A stretch of DNA of 64,000 bases from Niebla homalea. Its lineage: Eukaryota > Ascomycota > Lecanoromycetes > Lecanorales > Ramalinaceae. Position 1 is the first letter of the stretch, and each line of letters begins with the position of its first letter. A model generated the notes under the pieces. That model did no database searches, was not told the origin of the DNA, and saw nothing but the letters and a program-made list of their open reading frames with translations. The translations under genes and the position numbers were made by a program. The stretch spans positions 1,240,001-1,304,000 of the forward strand of contig JAHGAU010000006.1 of NCBI GenBank assembly GCA_019925105.1. Reading direction: 5' to 3'. Below, in pieces: positions 47,164-58,760 of this stretch.

Positions 47164-48873
47164 TCAGGTGAAGCCCATATTCTCTAACATAGCGTTGGCC
47201 TCATTTAGAGGCAAACCGCTCACTCCTAGTGATCTCACCTGTGTTCCTCTCCTCAACCTTTGTAAGCCGACCGCAACTTTCCATCCCTCCTCTTCAGAGA
47301 TCACAAACACATATCGTTTGCCTTCGGCATCGCGAATATTGGCTCGGAGGACATGTAAGCCCTTCACTTCGGCGCTCTGTGGTGTAGCGTTGGTGTCAGA
47401 TCTGCTCCGTGAATGGGACACAGCAGGCTTGCAAGCACGCGTCAATGACTCAAGAAGAGAATGCGAATCCGCCGCATAAGGCGCTTTGGCCGTCCAATTC
47501 CTGCCAAAGAAAATACCGGTTGGGGTAACACGCATCGCAGGATTGGAGCCAGAACTTGCTCCCAAGTCAAGCAGGTGGGGACACCATACCTCTACTAATT
47601 TGAGTGTCCATGCCTTGACATCCCACTCCCTTTGGGGGACTCCTCGTACATCATCGTCAATGAAGAGACCCTCGGTCGTGATCCGTAAGATAAGTCCGTC
47701 TGTCACCATCCCCATTCCTGACACCAATTTGGCCACTGGCGTCTTGGTAACGACATTGTTGAAAGAGTAGACGGCCCTGATCGTGATTTTGTCGGGATCT
47801 TTGTTTTGGTATGGCCCACGATGTGATGGTGGCGGTGTGGTTCGAGCGGTGGATTGCGAGGGGGTAAAGGATGACTCTGAATAAATGGAAGAAGCTGATG
47901 CTGTCTTAGGTCCGTGCCTGCTGGGATTGTCATAGGGCCGATAGGAGTACGAAGATGCGTCATCCGTTGCTGTCTTTGCTGTGGGGTGCCGGTGATTCTT
48001 AGTGGGCGATGCCGGTCTAGAGGCGGGTTTGGCAGTGTTGACCGCTGCTTCGTTTTCTCTCCGCTCTCGCACCTCCTTTTCTCTCCGCTCACGTGCCTCC
48101 TTTTCTCTCCGCTCGCGTGCCTCCTTTTCTCTCCGCTCGCGGGCCTCCTTTTCTCTTCGCTCGCGGGCCTCCCTTACCTCCCGCTCCCGAGTATCCTGTT
48201 CTCTCTGCCTGACTCGCTCCTTCTCATCTTCCTCCCTTTTTTTTCGCAGCTCCTCTGCTCTCTTCCTCTCTTCCTCTTTCTTCCTCGTCTCCTCCCGAGC
48301 CTTCTCCCACCCGCCTTTTGAGGCCCCCGCACTACTTGCTCCTGGAGTAGCTCCAGCTGTTGATCTTTGCCAGGTTGGTGGGGGCCTAGGCTCCGGTCGA
48401 GGTTGAGCATGGGGGTTGAATCCAGGCGTGAATCCAGGATTCGGTCCTGGCTCAGGTTGCGGCGGAGGTGGAGGTGGAGGTGGAGGTGGAGATTGAGGTT
48501 GAGGTTGCGGTTGGGGTCTACCACCAGCATTATCTGATCCTTTCCCACCAGTCTCCATCTGCGTTTTGCCCCATGCCCATCCAGCTACACCTACGGCAAG
48601 TAGAAGAATAATGACAGAGAAATCACCTCCTTTCGCAACCGAAGACATCCACTCCTTAGCGACCGGTAGTACGATAGTCCATACCATGACAGCAAACAGC
48701 GTACACGCCACACCAGCAAGGAAACTGTTCCTGTTGGTTTGCAAAGATGGAAGATAGATGAAACCGCCGCCAGACGAGTGTGGAGGGATGATAAATATGT
48801 CATAGGAGCCCTCTGGTAAACCATTTCGACCACCACTGCTCGTGCCGTGCGGCGGAGGCGGAGGAGCATTCAT
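47164..48873 (-). CDS. Conserved fungal membrane protein with charged coiled coil
   Basis: Intronless, 569 aa. Two hydrophobic helices (FLAGVACTLFAVMVWTIVL, about 50-70, and VIILLLAVGVAGWAWG, about 86-102) suggest a hairpin membrane anchor. A Pro/Gln-rich run follows, including polyproline coded by GGAGGT repeats. Then comes a 100-residue Arg/Glu/Lys-rich coiled coil with repeated ARERREKE units, then a folded-looking C-terminal domain of about 200 residues (ITIRAVYSFNNVV, WTLKLVEVWCPHLL, RYVFVISEEEGWKVAVGLQ). The protein ends ANAMLENMGFT. I recognise the look of a widespread uncharacterised fungal protein but no named domain. Function unknown. Confidence 0.75.
   Translation of the reverse strand: MNAPPPPPHGTSSGGRNGLPEGSYDIFIIPPHSSGGGFIYLPSLQTNRNSFLAGVACTLFAVMVWTIVLPVAKEWMSSVAKGGDFSVIILLLAVGVAGWAWGKTQMETGGKGSDNAGGRPQPQPQPQSPPPPPPPPPPQPEPGPNPGFTPGFNPHAQPRPEPRPPPTWQRSTAGATPGASSAGASKGGWEKAREETRKKEEERKRAEELRKKREEDEKERVRQREQDTREREVREARERREKEARERREKEARERREKEARERREKEVRERRENEAAVNTAKPASRPASPTKNHRHPTAKTATDDASSYSYRPYDNPSRHGPKTASASSIYSESSFTPSQSTARTTPPPSHRGPYQNKDPDKITIRAVYSFNNVVTKTPVAKLVSGMGMVTDGLILRITTEGLFIDDDVRGVPQREWDVKAWTLKLVEVWCPHLLDLGASSGSNPAMRVTPTGIFFGRNWTAKAPYAADSHSLLESLTRACKPAVSHSRSRSDTNATPQSAEVKGLHVLRANIRDAEGKRYVFVISEEEGWKVAVGLQRLRRGTQVRSLGVSGLPLNEANAMLENMGFT
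48049..48170 (-). repeat. 24-bp coding repeat, about five copies of ARERREKE
   Basis: Plus-strand units of the form CTCCTTTTCTCTCCGCTCGC plus four bases encode an 8-residue charged unit (Ala/Val-Arg-Glu-Arg-Arg-Glu-Lys/Asn-Glu) in the coiled coil. Identity between units is high, pointing to recent expansion. Confidence 0.85.
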
Positions 48874-50268
48874 TGCCTGTCATGCGGCAAAAGTGCCGCC
48901 AGTGATGTCAAGAATAACAGCTTCCTGGTTGAGTTTCCGCTGCTATGAGGGAAGGTTTTTTGGTGGTGGATGGCGCACGACGGAGGGTGCCAATTGCTTC
49001 TTCATGTTATTGCAAGATTGGGCAAGCACTGAATCCTCTAATTATCTCCAGGAAAAAATCGTTAAGGCTTTGATCTATCAATCACGAATACTGCTTGGCC
49101 AGTACTCAAATGTCCTTGGGTTGTTGAGCTTCATACGTGTTGTACACTTGGTGGAAGAAGGTCGGTTCTACGCTTTGTTTACAAATGTCAAAAAAAAACT
49201 AGGTAAGGTACCGTTCCTCCTCCCGCTGGTTGAACTCGGAAGCTAGGCAGGACGTATGGGAAGCCGTTAGGTACGTTTATGCGCCACTTATTACCTAGAT
49301 ACCTAGTTACCTATGAACAAATCTCCGGTAGTGCAGCCCCCGTCTGTTCCATGCAGTGGTCCTAGCCAGAACCCGGAATTTTTCAGAGAGATGAATTCAT
49401 CCCATTTGCCTATCAAGGATTGGGAAATCCTCATTTCCTCGTTTTGCTTTTAGAACTTAGCCTTCCAAACAGCGATGAAGTTACAGACGAGGGGTCAACA
49501 GTGACAGCACAACCCACAGCATCTCACGCGGCTACTGGCAAGACCAATGACAGTGCCTTATTCTGTGACGAATTGGCAGACTCTGCATGCATCATCACTA
49601 ATGACAGCAAAGCTTTCACTGGTCATCGTGTCCCAGTCCTTCCTGATCAGCCCCAAATCCTGTAAACCCCGCTTGGGTGTCAACGCCTAGCGCGCCGATT
49701 AGTCGCAGGAACCATGAGCTGGCACAAGCAACGCAAAGTGTGATTTGTTTTGAGCGGATTCTGTGAATGGCTGCCAAGAAAACAGAACGGAGTAGGATGC
49801 AGCTCAACACGCAGTCGCCACACTCGGAGATATTGGACTTCTGTTCCCGTACCAAATAAACACGTTTGAGACAAAGACCTTGGTATAGAAGTTGTAGATT
49901 GAGTCAAGCTCAGCAACTTCGTAAGCAACTTGTTTCCAATGAAACGAATTTTTGGTGACTTGGACAAGCCATCTGATTTAGGAGTTTGCTCCTGTCAAGC
50001 TACACTGACGCTTCCTAGTTCCAAATGGACCTGTCACAATCAATGCCCTTGAGAAGGCGAACGTATTTGCTAGAGACTCTCGTCATATCTAACACTATAA
50101 TACACATATGCCACGTATGTCAACCACTACGGCTCCTGGAACGAGATGCCGTGTTCAAAATGCTATCTGACGACGATTGTGCCTTTGGAATTACCCCTCC
50201 CATTTCTTTGGTCATCAATCGCACAGGCTCGTTGTAGTGTTCTCACAGACTTTCGTTCCTCGTATATT
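48874..50268. other. Gene-poor intergenic DNA
   Basis: About 1.4 kb containing the promoter of the minus-strand membrane-protein gene. Short ORFs only; nothing recognised. Confidence 0.4.
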
Positions 50269-50941
50269 ATGGTGCGAATTCCCAGCCTTGCTGAGCTATT
50301 TTTCTCAGAAAGAACACTTGCGGACGATTCTTCAGTTACCGCAGGCCTAATATCTACGGGCAGTATAGGCGCTTGCGAAGCCTCTGCTCCTTATGTGTTC
50401 TCCAAGCCAATTTTTCGTATCTTCGAGCCTCCTAGCTCTGGCGTAAGTACATTCTCTGCCTCCTAGGTGATGTCAAATATTACTTCTGCACTGACTCTGG
50501 TGGATGATCATATCTCCAGAGATCTTTTACAGCTTCAATCTGTTCTTCAACAGGTCCCGACACTCCATCCTTGGTATTGGGTTTTCTTCGCCAGTCGTGG
50601 CTTGACCCTGGCAACAGTCGCGTTGTGGAACATAACGTGCTTTTTCTTGTGTTCACAGCATCTCTTGAGGCATCTTCCAGTGGGTCTCTGTCAATGCCAG
50701 CCGGGACCCCACATTCAAGGGATACTGTATGAAGACAGGCTTTGTCGCCACTATTCTGGCAGCCTCCCATGTTCTTACCTACTTTGCCACCTTGATATTA
50801 TCACTGCTTCCTCTTTGGCGATCGCGAATGCCAAAAGCACAAAGGCTCCAAATTATGGCGGTGAATGATTGGATGGGTTTTTTTGCTTCGCGGGCGCGTA
50901 GTGCCGGGTTGTTATACATGAGATCTCCCTCGAAGACATAG
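50269..50941 (+). pseudogene. Possible broken multi-pass membrane-protein gene
   Basis: Three pieces in different frames read like one small membrane protein. ATG 50269 gives VTAGLISTGSIGACEASAPY and further to a donor-like GTAAGT. A second piece from about 50470 contains WYWVFFASRGLTLATVALWN. A third from 50729 has TGFVATILAASHVLTYFATL and NDWMGFFASRARSAG. The introns needed to connect them would be only about 27 and 40 nt, shorter than the others in this window, so frameshift decay is likelier than splicing. The helix spacing and the W-x3-N-x3-R-like end faintly recall DUF1772 (anthrone-oxygenase-like) proteins; this is a guess. Confidence 0.3.
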
Positions 50942-51673
50942 GCTGGTCTGACTCTCCGACCGCTATGAGATTCCAAGGTCAAGATTGCTTCTACGATTAT
51001 CATCCAGGAAGGAGGGTGGTGATAATGTGGCGCTTTGTGAAGCGACCAGTTGGGCAATCTCTATTGTAGAACTCGGGGTTGCCATCGTTCCTGCATGTCT
51101 TCTTACCCTCCAACTGTTTTCGGCCAAATCTTCAGGGCAAAGGGCAAGAAAATGGTTATGGCTGGCAAGAAAGGCATAATACACGATCTATATTGAAGCT
51201 CGAGTCTACACCAGACTGACTCAAATGTTAGAAGAAATTGATGAATGAGGGGACCTCATGGTGAACCATAGGATTTGCAATTGCGAATGAGTTGTAAGTT
51301 GTCGGACATGCAAAAAGTTGCACTCTTGTTTCCTATGTACACATTTGTTGGCAAGAAGTATTCTTTACAAGATCTTGCGTTCCAGGGAGCTTAACAAGAC
51401 ACTGCTGAGGAGTTGCAGAAAGGATTCCGTAGTGCCAAGCCTGCTCACATTTAAGCTCAAATATAAAGTATGCGCCAAGAAATCAAGGGCCAATCATATC
51501 AATATCAAAATATTACCATCGGCAGCCTGTTTTCTTGGTGGTGACACCCCCCAACCATCATATGGTCGTGGTGAATACCCTCTTTTGTAGTTTTAGCGCC
51601 TTGACGATCGCTTGTACCCGCGTGAAGTCCACGATTGCTGCTTCGACGCTAGCCTCAACTCAAGCCAAGCAAG
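50942..51673. other. Intergenic, atg29 upstream region
   Basis: About 730 bp without a supported ORF; the right end should carry the atg29 promoter. Confidence 0.4.
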
Positions 51674-53037
51674 ATGATGCCGACCACTCATCTGGAAGAA
51701 CCCAGCTCTCCGGTAGAGGATCATGTGCATTACAACGTCCTTGTACGATTGCCCTTTGCACGCGGCGAATTTGTTGACCCGCCTCCAGTCGAATGGAATG
51801 CCAAGAGAGATCGTGAGCTGTGGGACTTGCTTTCAAGATCCTCAGAGAAGAGTCAAGATCTAGACTGGAATGCATTGGCTGAACGATTCGACGTAACACT
51901 GGCCTTTCTCTCCCAAAAAGCAGCATGGCTCTACGAGAGACAGCTATCACAGGTCAGAGCACAGCTGCGAAAAGTAAACAAACCTGCGTCAATCGGAACG
52001 CCCCCTACGCCGGGTTCGGCCACGGGGAGCGTTATCAAGACAGGAGGCCACGCAATGACTCGACTTGGGAGTGGTGGTATACGGTGAGACCGCGCATGGT
52101 ATGTACTGAAGCTGATTAGCTCAAAGGCTCCAGAGTACCGTCTGCTCTATCGCAACGATCGAAAGATAGGACGCCATCTCATGGGGAAGAGGCTATGAAT
52201 GAGCAGCGTGCATCTAAAAGTGAGTATCTTGCTTTAAGGATCAACGAAGCCTTGCTGATGCCGGTAGATTCCCCCCTCTCCCGGAAATCATCTGCGAATA
52301 CAATTACGCAGTTCCCCACCCATTCGCCTACAATCAAGCAACGCTCCTCCGAAGTTCATTCCTCGTTCAGGCAGAGAAGGCTGAGCCGCGAGCAGAACCG
52401 GAAGTCGGTGGAGACGTCCCCAAAATATGGAAGACCGTCCATGGAGCGGCTGTCCAGCTCTTCGGCCATCGACAGCTCTTCGTCTTCGGATTCGGAGGAG
52501 GGCCATGGAATGACCAGGAGCAGAGCGTTCGCACGCCGGCCGCGATATTCCACAGCCAGATCGAATCTGAATGCGCTTTCAGATGCGGATGAAGAAGGCG
52601 AAGACTCGCCGCCTTTCCTTCCCTTCTCCGACGCTAGATCTACTACCACAACTCCCCCACCAGACCCTGGAGCAACACTACGGGTAGACCCCAAACAAAG
52701 CTTGGAGCGACGTCCAGCTGGAGCGATAGCACAAGGTAAGACCGGCGCACTTCCTCATACGACCTACTCGTCGTCTTCGTCAGCCCAGTCCCAGCCACAA
52801 ACGCAAGACCAGCGTTCCTCAAGTCGTCCGTCGGCACTCTCTCCGCGGCAGAGGCGCATAGCAAAGGAGGCGGGCAGTGATGGGGCTCGTAGTATGGGTA
52901 GCAGCTTCAGCGATTTGGATGACGCAAGCGTAACACAGAGCGCTCTAGAGGAGGCCCTGGCAGGGGAAATGCAACATGGAGGTGTAGCTAGCAAGATGAG
53001 CACCATCAGCCAGGCGTTGAGGTCAAGGTATATGTGA
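51674..53037 (+). CDS. atg29: Autophagy protein Atg29
   Basis: Component of the Atg17-Atg31-Atg29 scaffold that organises the phagophore assembly site on starvation. Exons 51674-52083, 52134-52219 and 52268-53037 sum to 1266 nt (421 aa). The conserved Atg29 domain is at residues 18-105: HYNVLVRLPFARGEFVDPPP, then RELWDLLSRSS, then DWNALAERFDVTLAFL and AAWLYERQLSQVRAQ. The rest is Ser-rich and disordered with an acidic patch (SDADEEGEDSPP), like the phosphorylated C-terminal region of yeast Atg29. The second exon is only 86 nt. A second ATG directly follows the first, so the start is uncertain by one codon. Confidence 0.93.
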
Positions 53038-53426
53038 AGCCTCAAGCGCGGATCAATACTCATAGCAGCAGTGCTTGAAAGAAAAGGACTTGATCTGCCA
53101 TCGAATACAGTAGTCTGGTCCTACGAGCTCTACCATCGAAAAAGACAAGAAGATGATGTTGTCTCTCGGGTGAATGAAACGGATCACGTGATGATCTTGA
53201 ATTCTGTCTTTATAAAGTTCAAGCATGAAACCAACCAATCTTGGTGATTGCGTAAGGTAGTCAGTTGGACCTTGGCCAATGGCGGCTGGTTCGATTCTCA
53301 CTTCTAAGTTCTAGCCTCGGTTTCCTAAGAGGACAGATCAATTGCTCCGAGTCGCTTGCTTGAGGGTCATGGTCGAGATATGAACAACAATCTTCTTCTC
53401 AAGCTGGCTTGAGCATCCATGTGTGC
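53038..53426. other. Short intergenic region
   Basis: About 390 bp between atg29 and the transporter. No ORF of note; it holds the atg29 3' UTR and the transporter promoter. Confidence 0.4.
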
Positions 53427-55572
53427 ATGCCTACCACCAACACAGATTCTTTCATCATTCCATTTGTACAGACCGACCGAACAGAACCAGGCATTTTACC
53501 CTTGCACTCAAGAAACACTGATCTGGAGTTGCATGATATCGGTGTCTCTTTGCGCCCATCAATTCAAACAGCTTCCACCTCGAGCATCATCTGCGGCGCC
53601 TCTGAAAACAAGGAAGATTCTGGCTTCGGCTCCCACGGGAGACATTCACGACCGCTGCCCATAGAGATAGACCCATATACGCCTGACTATCCTCCCCTCT
53701 CATCAGACGCTCCCTCTTCCCCCGATACCAGCCTAGAGACGTCACAGATGTCCCGCCGCACGCGATCCTCCCCAAACCCGAAAGCAGACGGTCAGTCGGA
53801 GGCAGCCGCTGCGCAAGAGAAGCAAAACGGTCACGCCAGTAGCCGGGAGAGCGGCGACAGTATGGATTCGCACCTGGAACAGCGGCGAAAACATCTGGTC
53901 CTCGACTCCCCCTCCTCGGAATCCCAAGCGGCTCATCTGATGGGCAGAGAGGGCTTTTCCTTGGACAATGAAGTGCCAGAGACGCCTTCAACCCCGAAGC
54001 CTACCAACACGAGCTTCTTTGATCTACCGAGGCAAGACAGGCGGAATTTCCTGCTGTTGGTCTTACTCTACTTTCTGCAAGGCATTCCTATGGGCTTAGC
54101 TGGGGGCTCCGTGCCATTCCTGTTGAAGTCGCATTTGTCATATGGACAGATTGGGGTCTTTTCGCTGGCCTCGTATCCCTACTCGTTGAAGCTACTGTGG
54201 AGCCCGATAGTGGACGCCGTGTGGAGTCCCAAGCTGGGTAGACGGAAGAGTTGGATCATACCCATCCAAATTTGTTCGGGGTTCGGTATGATCTATCTTG
54301 GGGGCCGAGTCAAGGAAATGATGGTTGCGGCCGGCGCAAGCGATGGCTCGGGGGTTTGGTCCTTCACCTGGTGGTGGTTTTTCCTGGTCTTCTTATGCGC
54401 TACACAAGATATTGCTGTAGATGGTTGGGCCCTGACTCTGCTTTCGCCTCCAAATCTCTCCTACGCTTCAACTGCGCAGACCGTAGGTCTGACTGCAGGT
54501 CACTTCTTGTCCTACACCGTCTTCCTGGCTTTTAGCGCTCCGGACTTTGCCAACCGATGGTTTCGAGCGACGCCGTCCCCTGATGGTGTTATGACATTGG
54601 GTGGTTATCTCACCTTCTGGGGGTGGGCATACTTGTTGGTCACAGCCGCCCTGGTCATCTTGAAACGTGAAGAGAAGACCAAGGACCAAGATGGTGTCCT
54701 TGAGGTATACAAGAGCATGGTCGGCGTTCTCAAGCTCAAGAACATCCAAAGCATCATCATAATACACTTGATCGCCAAGATCGGCTTCCAGGCCAACGAC
54801 GCCGTTACGAACCTCAAGCTTCTCGACAAGGGTTTCAGTCAAGAGGATATGGCGCTAACAGTGCTGATTGACTTTCCATTCGAGATCAGTCTGGGCTACT
54901 ACGCAGGTCGCTGGTCCACTTCGAATCCACCCATTCACATCTGGTGCTACGCCTTCATCGGTCGTTTGGTTGCCGCCTGTCTGGCTCAAGCCGTGGTCAT
55001 GATCTTCCCCGCAAATGGGGTGCAGCCGTGGTACCTCCTCACCGTGATCGGATCCCACATCTTCTCCACCTTCACCAGCACCGTCATGTTCGTCGCCATT
55101 TCCGCCTTCCACGCGAAGATTGCCGATCCCGTGATTGGTGGCACTTATATGACCCTGCTCGCCACGTATGTCCTCGATATCCCCCGCACTTCTCCCACCC
55201 GCAACATCCAATGTTTTTGCTAATCACTCCTCCAGCGTCTCCAACTTGGGCGGAACCTTCCCCCGTTTCTTCATCCTCAAGCTCGTCGATGCCTTCACTG
55301 CCGCCACGTGCAATCCACCGCTTGAACCCCCCAAAGATCTCACATCCCTCAAAGGCGATCTCATCACCTCCCCCTTTTCCTGTGTGGCCGAGGCCGAGAA
55401 GCACCGGTGCAGAGACGGCGCGGGGGCCTGTGTCATCGAGCGGGATGGGTATTATATCACCAACGTGGTGTGTGTGATCATTGGCATTGTGACTTTTGTC
55501 GTGTACATAAGACCCGTGGCAATGAGGTTGCAGGCGTTGCCGTTGAGGGCGTGGAGGCTGGCTGCCGGATGA
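53427..55572 (+). CDS. Acetyl-CoA transporter (SLC33A1/AT-1-like, MFS fold)
   Basis: Predicted to move acetyl-CoA into the ER/Golgi lumen. Exons 53427-55165 and 55236-55572 give 2076 nt (691 aa) from ATG MPTTNTDS; an in-frame ATG at 53748 is an alternative that would remove 107 residues. The N-terminal 190 residues are disordered and Ser-rich. The transporter starts at RRNFLLLVLLYFLQGIPMGL, with family motifs SYPYSLKLLWSPIVD, GRRKSWIIP and CATQDIAVDGWALTLL. About 11-12 helices are seen. A cysteine-containing lumenal loop (AATCNPPLEPP to KHRCRDGAGAC) precedes the last helix. The second exon is needed for the last helices. The family is secure; transport in fungi is inferred. Confidence 0.92.
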
Positions 55573-56016
55573 CAGATAGATGGTTGATTGAGGCTCCATG
55601 TCGGGACATGTCAAGCTATCTGGACGTCTGAACTTGTATATAGGAAGAGCGAAAGAAGCAATGCATTTGACATAAGATATTTGAACGTCTGAACTTGGAG
55701 CATTCTACAAATTACAGAAGTGCCGTTAATTGGTAAAAAAAAAAGATTATTCACACTCGAATAAGCGCACGGGCAAGCGCCCTGATTGTGTTCTTCCTCG
55801 CTCAATGCTTTATGTACAAGAAGTAGAAACGTCGCGTACTTGCCAAATGTAGCACAAAAGTTAGGCTTAACGCCACTGATTAATAACGGTGGGGACAGCC
55901 CGAGCCAAGGCAGCATATACGCTCGAGAAAAGAGGCCACCACCAAGATATTGTACCTCTCCCGCCTGACATCTGTACACTCCCAACCCCCCCTTTTTCCC
56001 CCTCCTCATTCCAAGT
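55573..56016. other. Convergent 3' intergenic region
   Basis: About 440 bp between the transporter stop and the palI stop; includes an A-run (about 55735-55745). No gene seen. Confidence 0.45.
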
Positions 56017-58760
56017 TCAAAAGGCCTGCCCATGCTGCGTAGGTGGCGGCACGTGCACTGGCGGTAGACCTCCTCTGCCGCCACTCGCACCTCTCGCCCT
56101 ACCTTGGGGCAACCCAAAGTCTGGATTCGAGTCAAGCACACCATCCCGCCCCTGCTGCTGCTGCTGCTGCTGCGGGTGAACAGGCCGCCTACTCGGCACG
56201 CCCAGTTGCGCATTACCGTGCCCGGGCTGCCAATTCGGATTCACGCCTCTCTGAGAGATGGACGTCATGCCGCTGTGATCGCTCGCAGGGCTTCTCTGTC
56301 CATCCGGCAGATCGTCATACGATGACGTGGGATCGATGATCTCGCCATTCTGCTCTAGAGCGAGGTGTGGAGGTGATGTCTTCGTGACGCCGGGCATCAG
56401 AGCGGATGGCACTGCGGCGCTGGACGATGTAGCTTGGGTCTGCATTCCACTGCGGACACCGAGCTGGTGAGGGAGAGGTTCGGTGGCGGCGAAGCGGGGG
56501 TCGACGTCCTCGTAGTATGATTCTGAGGGCTTGCGGTTGTGGGTTATGGTGCGGGAAGAGCCGCCGGTGTTGGAGCGAGGTTTGCCATGCATGCTTTGGA
56601 CGGGGAGTTCTACTGGGTCTGAGGTTGAGGCGGAGGGTACGTTGTTCATGGCGATGTTATTGGGGGCGAGTTCGGGGCCAGGACCAGCTTGGTTACCTCT
56701 CCAGGCTGCGCGGGGTGGGACGTAGGGTCTGGACACGTTAGTGATTGCAACATGGGAATCGAGAGCGTTGCTTACTCGTTGGCGCTGTAGACGCTACTCA
56801 TACTCATTGGTGAGTCTCTATGCTTTGGGGGCTGTTGGAGGCCTACGAACCCTTGTACATCGGTATCACTGTCTCTGAGGAGCTGCTGGGTAGGGAATTG
56901 AGGTGCTGGAGACATGGAGGGGCTTCCATGCCGCGCATCCATCTCAACTGCCTGCCCAATCATTCCAGGGTCTACCACGTGCGTCATGAGAGGTGGTGAT
57001 GGTGGAGATGGCCGTCTGTAAGGCTGATCAGATGGCTCTTGATACGCGTCTTGTCTTTCGTAGCCGTATCCTCTAGAGTCAGGCGGTCCCCGCGAGGGTC
57101 CTCTGTTATATCCGCCAGGCATAGAAGGTGGGCCTGGCGAAGGCCTTCTGTTGTATCCTCCTGGTGCTGAGGGCGGCCCCGGCGACGGCCCTCTGCCGTA
57201 TCCCCCAGGTGCTGAAGGGGGCCCTGGTGAGGGCCCTCTATTGTAACCTCCCGGTGCGGACGGCGGGCCAGGCGACCGCCTGCCATAGTACCCTCCTACA
57301 CCTTCAGAAGGCGGTCCATCAGCATACTGCCTTCTGCCGTAACCTGGTGCAGACGGGCTTCTACCGTATGCTGCCATAGCAGGACCAGGGCCATCATACT
57401 GACCAGGTCTTTGCTGTGGGAAGTAGCCATTGCCGTTGCCGTATCCTGGAGGAGGTCCTCCGTTAGGTGAAGGCCCCATACCTCCTCTGCCGTAGCCTCC
57501 CCTCCCCCGTCCAGAAGGCCCACCTCTTCCGTATCCTCGTGGCGGGAATCCCCCTCTTCCTCGCCCACCTCTCGGTCCGTATCCAATCATAGCGTCATCA
57601 TCTGAATACTGCCGTCTCATTGGCGGCTCTGATCGATCTCGCCGCATGCCCATTGGCGGCGCAGGGCCAAAGGCATTGGAAGACGGCAATGGGTGGCCAT
57701 ACTCATCCCTTGGGATTCCATAGCCGCCCCGACCACCCCGTCCTCCTCGCATTCCTCCAGGTGCTCCTCGAGAAGGCGGTCCATAGCTCTCAGAGCCATT
57801 GTCGGACATGTCTTGACCCCTACTGCTGGGGGCACGGGGCAAGGTTTTCATTGACGGTGATCTGCCGTTGAGGGGTATCTGATCCTCCTCGGGAGCTTTC
57901 TTTTCGAAGGTAGTAAAGGATGGGAGTTTGTCGGACTGCCCAAGGCCACCAGAGGCCAATGGAGGCGGCGAATCGGCTCGAAGGCCTTGGGGTACAGGAG
58001 CTTGATTTGCATAAAAGTTCTGACCGTTCATTTCAGCGTTCTCCGCTATCCTCCTCTTTCGGTCTTTCCTGCTGACAAGAGTCCTCCGCATTGCACATGT
58101 CACTATTCCACTAGCCAAGATGAGTATCGTTGAAGCCAGGACTATCCATCCGCCCCATGAAAGATGTGGGACGAAAAGCAAGATATCGACCAAGAAAGCC
58201 AGAAGAGAGCACAGGAATGTCGGTATGGAGAGAATGAGAAGCCCAATGAGGTAGCGAGGCGAATGCGACGGGGCATGTAAGTGAGCAGCGGCAGACATCA
58301 GAAAGCATATCAGAGTCAAGAAGGCGGCAATCGGATGTACTATGAGGATGGCTGGAAGTGAAGAGCGTGCTCCAGTAGGAAGAGAGAAGTCGGAGTTATC
58401 GTTTGCGTCATTGAAGAGGGTCTTGCCGTCTGTTCAGAGTGAAGTTCGGTTAATGAAGTGATGATTCCAAGGCAACGATCTAGCAAGTAAAACACCAATG
58501 CAGGCAATAGACCAGTGCTTCTTGCAGTCCGTTCAAGGATCGAGATTGGGGCAAAGGGAATGATGCTTCATACCTACAGAGTACCCGACGTGAATCGAGG
58601 TACATTCCGTTGCCGTGCAATAGCCAAAGACTCCAAATTTGACACCACGAACTTGCGCGAGAGGTATGGCTTTGACGATGGGCGTCGAAATGGTGGCCAG
58701 AAGTAGGAGGACAAAGGCCAGGAAGAAGAGGATGGTCAACGGCGTGGCTGGCCGCAACAT
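56017..58760 (-). CDS. palI: pH-response membrane protein PalI/Rim9
   Basis: Plasma-membrane partner that helps localise the pH sensor PalH/Rim21 and so promotes PacC processing. Exons 58760-58574, 58429-56776 and 56728-56017 sum to 2553 nt (850 aa). The N-terminus (MLRPATPLTILFFLAFVLLL, then STPIVKAIPLA and VKFGVFGYC) is the PalI signature, and four helices of the SUR7/PalI fold lie within the first 165 residues: about 8-28, 84-104, 115-140 and 145-165. The remaining 680 residues are a disordered cytosolic tail: Gly/Arg-rich, then four Pro/Gly/Ser repeats of 15 residues, then a polyglutamine run. That tail is much longer than needed for the membrane module. A GCCAAG hexamer lies 121 bp upstream of the start. 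Confidence 0.94.
56152..56172 (-). repeat. CAG/CTG run, 7 copies, coding poly-Gln
   Basis: Seven perfect CTG triplets on the plus strand encode seven glutamines near the PalI C-terminus. A simple repeat prone to length change. Confidence 0.9.
57078..57286 (-). repeat. 45-bp coding repeat in PalI tail
   Basis: Four to five imperfect 45-bp units encode the 15-residue RGPSPGPPSAPGGYN pattern. Units differ by a few silent or conservative changes. Confidence 0.85.

Noticed and set aside
53220..53300. tRNA-like B box (GGTTCGATTCT)
   Set aside because: The T-stem does not pair and no matching A box or acceptor stem is present.
53409..53426. Upstream start of the acetyl-CoA transporter frame
   Set aside because: The frame opens with TTG; the first ATG is at 53427.
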